Shown: positions 4,693-7,393 of the stretch, in pieces | How the letters are laid out: each line of letters begins with the position of its first letter | How positions within the stretch are numbered: position 1 is the first letter of the stretch | From: an uncultured Bacteroidota bacterium | GTDB taxonomy: Bacteria > Bacteroidota > Bacteroidia > Chitinophagales > Chitinophagaceae | Reading direction: 5' to 3' | Assembly (NCBI GenBank): GCA_903933765.1 | Contig: CAIZLI010000094.1 | Span: 1 to 7,393 of the forward strand | Length of the DNA: 7,393 bases | The notes under the pieces: generated by a model | The model's input: the letters and a program-made list of their open reading frames with translations, nothing else | Told to the model about the DNA's origin: nothing | Database searches by the model: none | Made by a program: the position numbers and the translations under genes

Positions 4693-6813
4693 TTGCGACC
4701 AATCGTGAAAGCAGGTATACATATCGCCTTAGTGGGAAATCCCAACAGTGGAAAAAGTTCGCTTTTTAATGCCTTAACAGGATTACAACAAAAAGTAGGC
4801 AATTTCCCTGGTGTAACCGTAGATAAGAAAACAGGGGATCTAAAAATTGGACCGCACGAAAGCACTTTAATTGACCTACCAGGCACTTATAGTTTTTATC
4901 CAAAAAGAGAAGACGAATGGGTGGCCTACCGAGTGTTGATGGGTGTAGATGAAGAGGTAAAAACAGATGTGATTTTATTAATTGCAGATGCAAGTAATTT
5001 AAAAAGAAATTTACTTTTTTGTAGTCAAATCATAGATTTAAAAATTCCTGTGGTCTTGGCGCTGACCATGAATGACTTGGCACAAAAAAAGGGCATCAAA
5101 GTTGATATCGCTGGACTACAATCCGATTTGGGAATTCCAGTAGTGGCAGTAGACGCAAGAAAAAATAAAGGCTTAGGGGAATTAAAAAAAGTATTGGGGC
5201 AAATAATTGAAACACCACGTTCAAGAAACCAAGAAAGTTTCATTGACAATAAAAACCTTGCCCCAGCTGCGATTGATGCATTTAAAAAAACATATCCAAC
5301 ACATAGTGATTATGCTGCTTTGCATTATCTGATGCACCATGAGACTTTTCCTTTGGACCAAGAAATGCAAGAAAATATTGAGCAGATTGAAATTGAAACC
5401 GATTTTAACCATACTAAAACACAGGCACAAGAAATCTTACAACGTTATCAGCGCATTCAAGAGTTGATGAAAAAATGGGTGACGGAGCCTGATCCAACTG
5501 CGAAGAAAAAAAGAACAGATCGGTTAGACAATATTTTATTACACCGTGTAGGAGGATATATTATTTTATTAAGTGTGTTGTTTTTATTGTTTCAGTCTGT
5601 TTTCTGGATGGCATCCTTCCCAATGGATGGCATTGAATGGATTTTTACCAATATCACCACTTATTTAAACCAAGTGTTGCCAGAAGCTTGGTGGCAGGAT
5701 TTGTTGGTCAATGGATTTGTTGCAGGCATTGGTGGTATTGTGATTTTTGTACCACAAATTATGATCTTATTTGGACTCATTACTTTGCTAGAAGACACGG
5801 GCTATATGGCTAGGATCAGTTTCTTAAGTGATAAGCTCATGCGTAAAGTAGGATTGAATGGCAAGAGTGTGATGCCCATGATTAGTGGATTTGCATGCGC
5901 CGTTCCTGCTATCATGAGTGCTAGAAATATTGAAAATAAAAAAGAACGCTTACTCACTATTTTAGTAACACCATTTATGAGTTGTAGTGCAAGACTACCT
6001 GTCTACACTATTTTAATTTCTTTGGTGATAGATAATACCATGTATTTTGGTTTTTTAAGTTTACAAGGCTTGGTGATGATGGCATTGTATTTATTAGGGA
6101 TTGTGATGGCGCTATTAGCAAGCTTTATACTTAAGTTTTTTATCAAGATCAAAGAGAAAAGTTATTTTATTTTAGAGCTACCCGTATACCGTGCACCACG
6201 CTGGGGCAATGTGGGCATGACGATGATACAAAAAGCAAAAATATTTGTAGTAGATGCAGGTAAAGTAATCATCATGATTAGTTTGTTGTTGTGGTTCTTG
6301 AGTTCTTATGGACCAAGTGAAAAAATGGATCAGCTCAATGCACAATATGCGATAGCTGTAAAAAGTAATCCGACGCAAGCAGCACAATTAGAAAAACAAT
6401 ACAATACCGACAAGCTCGCCAATTCTTATGCTGGTATTTTAGGTAAAAAAATAGAACCAGTCATTAAGCCATTGGGATATGATTGGAAGATTGGTATTGC
6501 ACTGATTACCTCTTTTGCTGCAAGAGAAGTGTTTGTAGGCACTATGGCTACTTTATATAGCGTGGAGGAAGATAACAATAGCAGTTTAAGGGAAAAATTA
6601 CGTGCCTCTGTATGGCCGGATGGCAAACCCGTTTATAGTTTAGCGACTGCACTTTCCTTGATGGTATTTTATGTACTTGCGATGCAATGCATGAGTACCC
6701 TCGCCATTGTGAAAAGAGAAACAGGGACATGGAAATGGCCAACCATTCAATTCTTTATGATGACAGGGCTGGCTTATGTATTAAGCTGGCTGACTTATGT
6801 GATTGCGAAGTAA
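4693..6813 (+). CDS. feoB: Ferrous iron transporter FeoB
   Basis: FeoB is the inner-membrane Fe(II) importer with a cytoplasmic GTPase. G-protein motifs in the 706-aa frame: G1 GNPNSGKSS (15-23), switch-I PGVTVDKKTG with Thr42, G3 DLPG (61-64), G4 at 125-128 reading TMND where most FeoB have NxxD, and a G5-like DARKNKG (154-160). A helical linker (about 170-275) leads to the multi-helix membrane part from about residue 285. That part includes SGFACAVPAIMSAR (398-411) and TPFMSCSARLPVY (426-438), the Gate signatures with Cys401 and Cys431, then AAREVFVGT (609-617) and a C-terminal Cys666. Length is near the family norm. The frame has no ATG: an in-frame TAA lies at 4681, leaving TTG at 4693 or GTG at 4705. 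The GTG (702 aa, MKAGIHIALVGNP) looks more like relatives; the longer frame is given. No feoA domain is fused or adjacent. The neighbouring bcp is convergent. Confidence 0.95.
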   Translation: MRPIVKAGIHIALVGNPNSGKSSLFNALTGLQQKVGNFPGVTVDKKTGDLKIGPHESTLIDLPGTYSFYPKREDEWVAYRVLMGVDEEVKTDVILLIADASNLKRNLLFCSQIIDLKIPVVLALTMNDLAQKKGIKVDIAGLQSDLGIPVVAVDARKNKGLGELKKVLGQIIETPRSRNQESFIDNKNLAPAAIDAFKKTYPTHSDYAALHYLMHHETFPLDQEMQENIEQIEIETDFNHTKTQAQEILQRYQRIQELMKKWVTEPDPTAKKKRTDRLDNILLHRVGGYIILLSVLFLLFQSVFWMASFPMDGIEWIFTNITTYLNQVLPEAWWQDLLVNGFVAGIGGIVIFVPQIMILFGLITLLEDTGYMARISFLSDKLMRKVGLNGKSVMPMISGFACAVPAIMSARNIENKKERLLTILVTPFMSCSARLPVYTILISLVIDNTMYFGFLSLQGLVMMALYLLGIVMALLASFILKFFIKIKEKSYFILELPVYRAPRWGNVGMTMIQKAKIFVVDAGKVIIMISLLLWFLSSYGPSEKMDQLNAQYAIAVKSNPTQAAQLEKQYNTDKLANSYAGILGKKIEPVIKPLGYDWKIGIALITSFAAREVFVGTMATLYSVEEDNNSSLREKLRASVWPDGKPVYSLATALSLMVFYVLAMQCMSTLAIVKRETGTWKWPTIQFFMMTGLAYVLSWLTYVIAK

Positions 6814-6844
6814 AATTGGAATTAAGCTCCTACCGGAACCTAAC

Positions 6845-7309
6845 CTACCAACCAGAAATAGCTAAAATCTCAGCAGTGTGGTCTTTCGTGTCTGGCTTTT
6901 CAATGATATGCTGCACCATCCCAGCTTCGTCAATTAAAAAAGTGGTTCTGGTCGTGCCCATGTAGGTCTTACCCATGAACTTCTTTTGACCCCAAAGATT
7001 GTATTTGTCTACAATTTTCTTGTCTTCGTCGGCGATTAAAGAAAAAGGAAGCTCGTATTTATCGATGAATTTTACATGGGAAGCCACAGAGTCTACACTG
7101 ACCCCTAAAATAGCGATCCCCTTCTTAATCAATTTCTTATAGTTATCGCGCAAATTGCAAGCCTGTGCCGTACAACCTGGTGTATCGTCCTTTGGGTAGA
7201 AGTATAAAACCAATTTTTGCCCTTTAAAATCGGCGATTGAGACTGTTTTTCCGTGTTGATCGGCGCCTTTGAATGCGGGTGCCTTAGCCCCTTCTTTAAT
7301 TACTGCCAT
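6845..7309 (-). CDS. bcp: Thioredoxin-dependent thiol peroxidase (Bcp/PrxQ peroxiredoxin)
   Basis: A cytoplasmic atypical 2-Cys peroxiredoxin that reduces hydrogen peroxide and organic hydroperoxides, then is recycled by thioredoxin. The 154-aa protein shows YFYPKDDTPGCTAQACNLRD: Pro39, Thr43 and peroxidatic Cys46 of the PxxxTxxC site. Cys51, five residues on, is in the resolving position seen in E. coli Bcp (Cys45/Cys50). Arg121 in GTTRTTFLID completes the active site. Other family marks are ILGVSVDSVASHVKFIDKY (67-85) and LPFSLIADED (87-96). The N-terminus, IKEGAKAPAFKGADQHGK, and the length are typical, so the ATG at 7309-7307 is well supported. It is convergent with feoB, 31 bp between stop codons. 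A TATCTTCA element in the upstream 84 bp is too poor a promoter match to call. No OxyR-type site was recognised. Confidence 0.96.
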   Translation of the reverse strand: MAVIKEGAKAPAFKGADQHGKTVSIADFKGQKLVLYFYPKDDTPGCTAQACNLRDNYKKLIKKGIAILGVSVDSVASHVKFIDKYELPFSLIADEDKKIVDKYNLWGQKKFMGKTYMGTTRTTFLIDEAGMVQHIIEKPDTKDHTAEILAISGW

Positions 7310-7393
7310 AACATTTTGTATTGTGGTGAAGATACGAATTAAAAAGGAGAAAATTGTTTCACATAAAATGGGCCGAATGCAGCCAAAAATTAA

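Noticed and set aside
6814..6844. Possible bidirectional terminator between feoB and bcp
   Set aside because: Only a three-base stem (GGA...TCC) and a CCTACC direct repeat are visible, with no stable hairpin or T-tract.
6687..6965. Plus-strand open frame of 92 codons overlapping the ends of feoB and bcp
   Set aside because: It covers the 3' end of feoB in another frame and runs antisense into bcp; no domain is recognisable.
7344..7393. AAGGAG at 7344-7349 followed by TTG at 7354 or ATG at 7368, possibly the start of a plus-strand gene leaving the window
   Set aside because: Only 9-13 codons are visible, Shine-Dalgarno signals are rarely used in this phylum, and nothing recognisable is encoded, so it cannot be supported.

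Overview
The window looks like an ordinary housekeeping segment of a Bacteroidota chromosome, most probably Chitinophagaceae or a close relative. The evidence is AT-rich DNA, no convincing Shine-Dalgarno sites before the genes, several TAnnTTTG-like -7 promoter elements, and the divergent arrangement biotin ligase / rsfS-ftsH. A small protein resembling the Bacteroidota-restricted IPExxxVDY family and an M28 peptidase with a C-terminal PDZ domain fit the same group. Lineage below phylum is inference; no rRNA or marker alignment was possible.

Layout. On the minus strand at the left edge are the first 46 codons of ftsH (1-139) and rsfS (206-610). From a 62-bp divergent intergenic region the plus strand carries birA (673-1338), followed after 8 bp by selD (1347-2417). 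selD converges, with only 6 bp between stop codons, on a minus-strand pair: an IPExxxVDY-like protein (2424-2867) and a secreted M28 metallopeptidase (2911-4554). A 138-bp divergent region (4555-4692) separates the peptidase from a plus-strand feoB (4693-6813). feoB converges on a minus-strand bcp/prxQ thiol peroxidase (6845-7309). The last 84 bp hold no gene that can be supported.

Functions are mostly independent: ribosome silencing and membrane protein quality control (rsfS-ftsH), biotinylation and selenophosphate synthesis (birA-selD), periplasmic peptide turnover (M28), ferrous iron uptake (feoB), and peroxide detoxification (bcp). feoB and bcp are convergent, so any link between iron uptake and peroxide defence here is only positional.

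No mobile element, CRISPR array, tRNA, rRNA, riboswitch or clear intrinsic terminator was seen, and no new multi-gene system is evident. The points most worth a second look are: a biotin ligase that ends before the usual C-terminal SH3-like domain; the face-to-face, overlapping putative promoters of rsfS and birA; four of seven complete genes lacking a usable ATG start; and a FeoB G4 motif reading TMND instead of NxxD.
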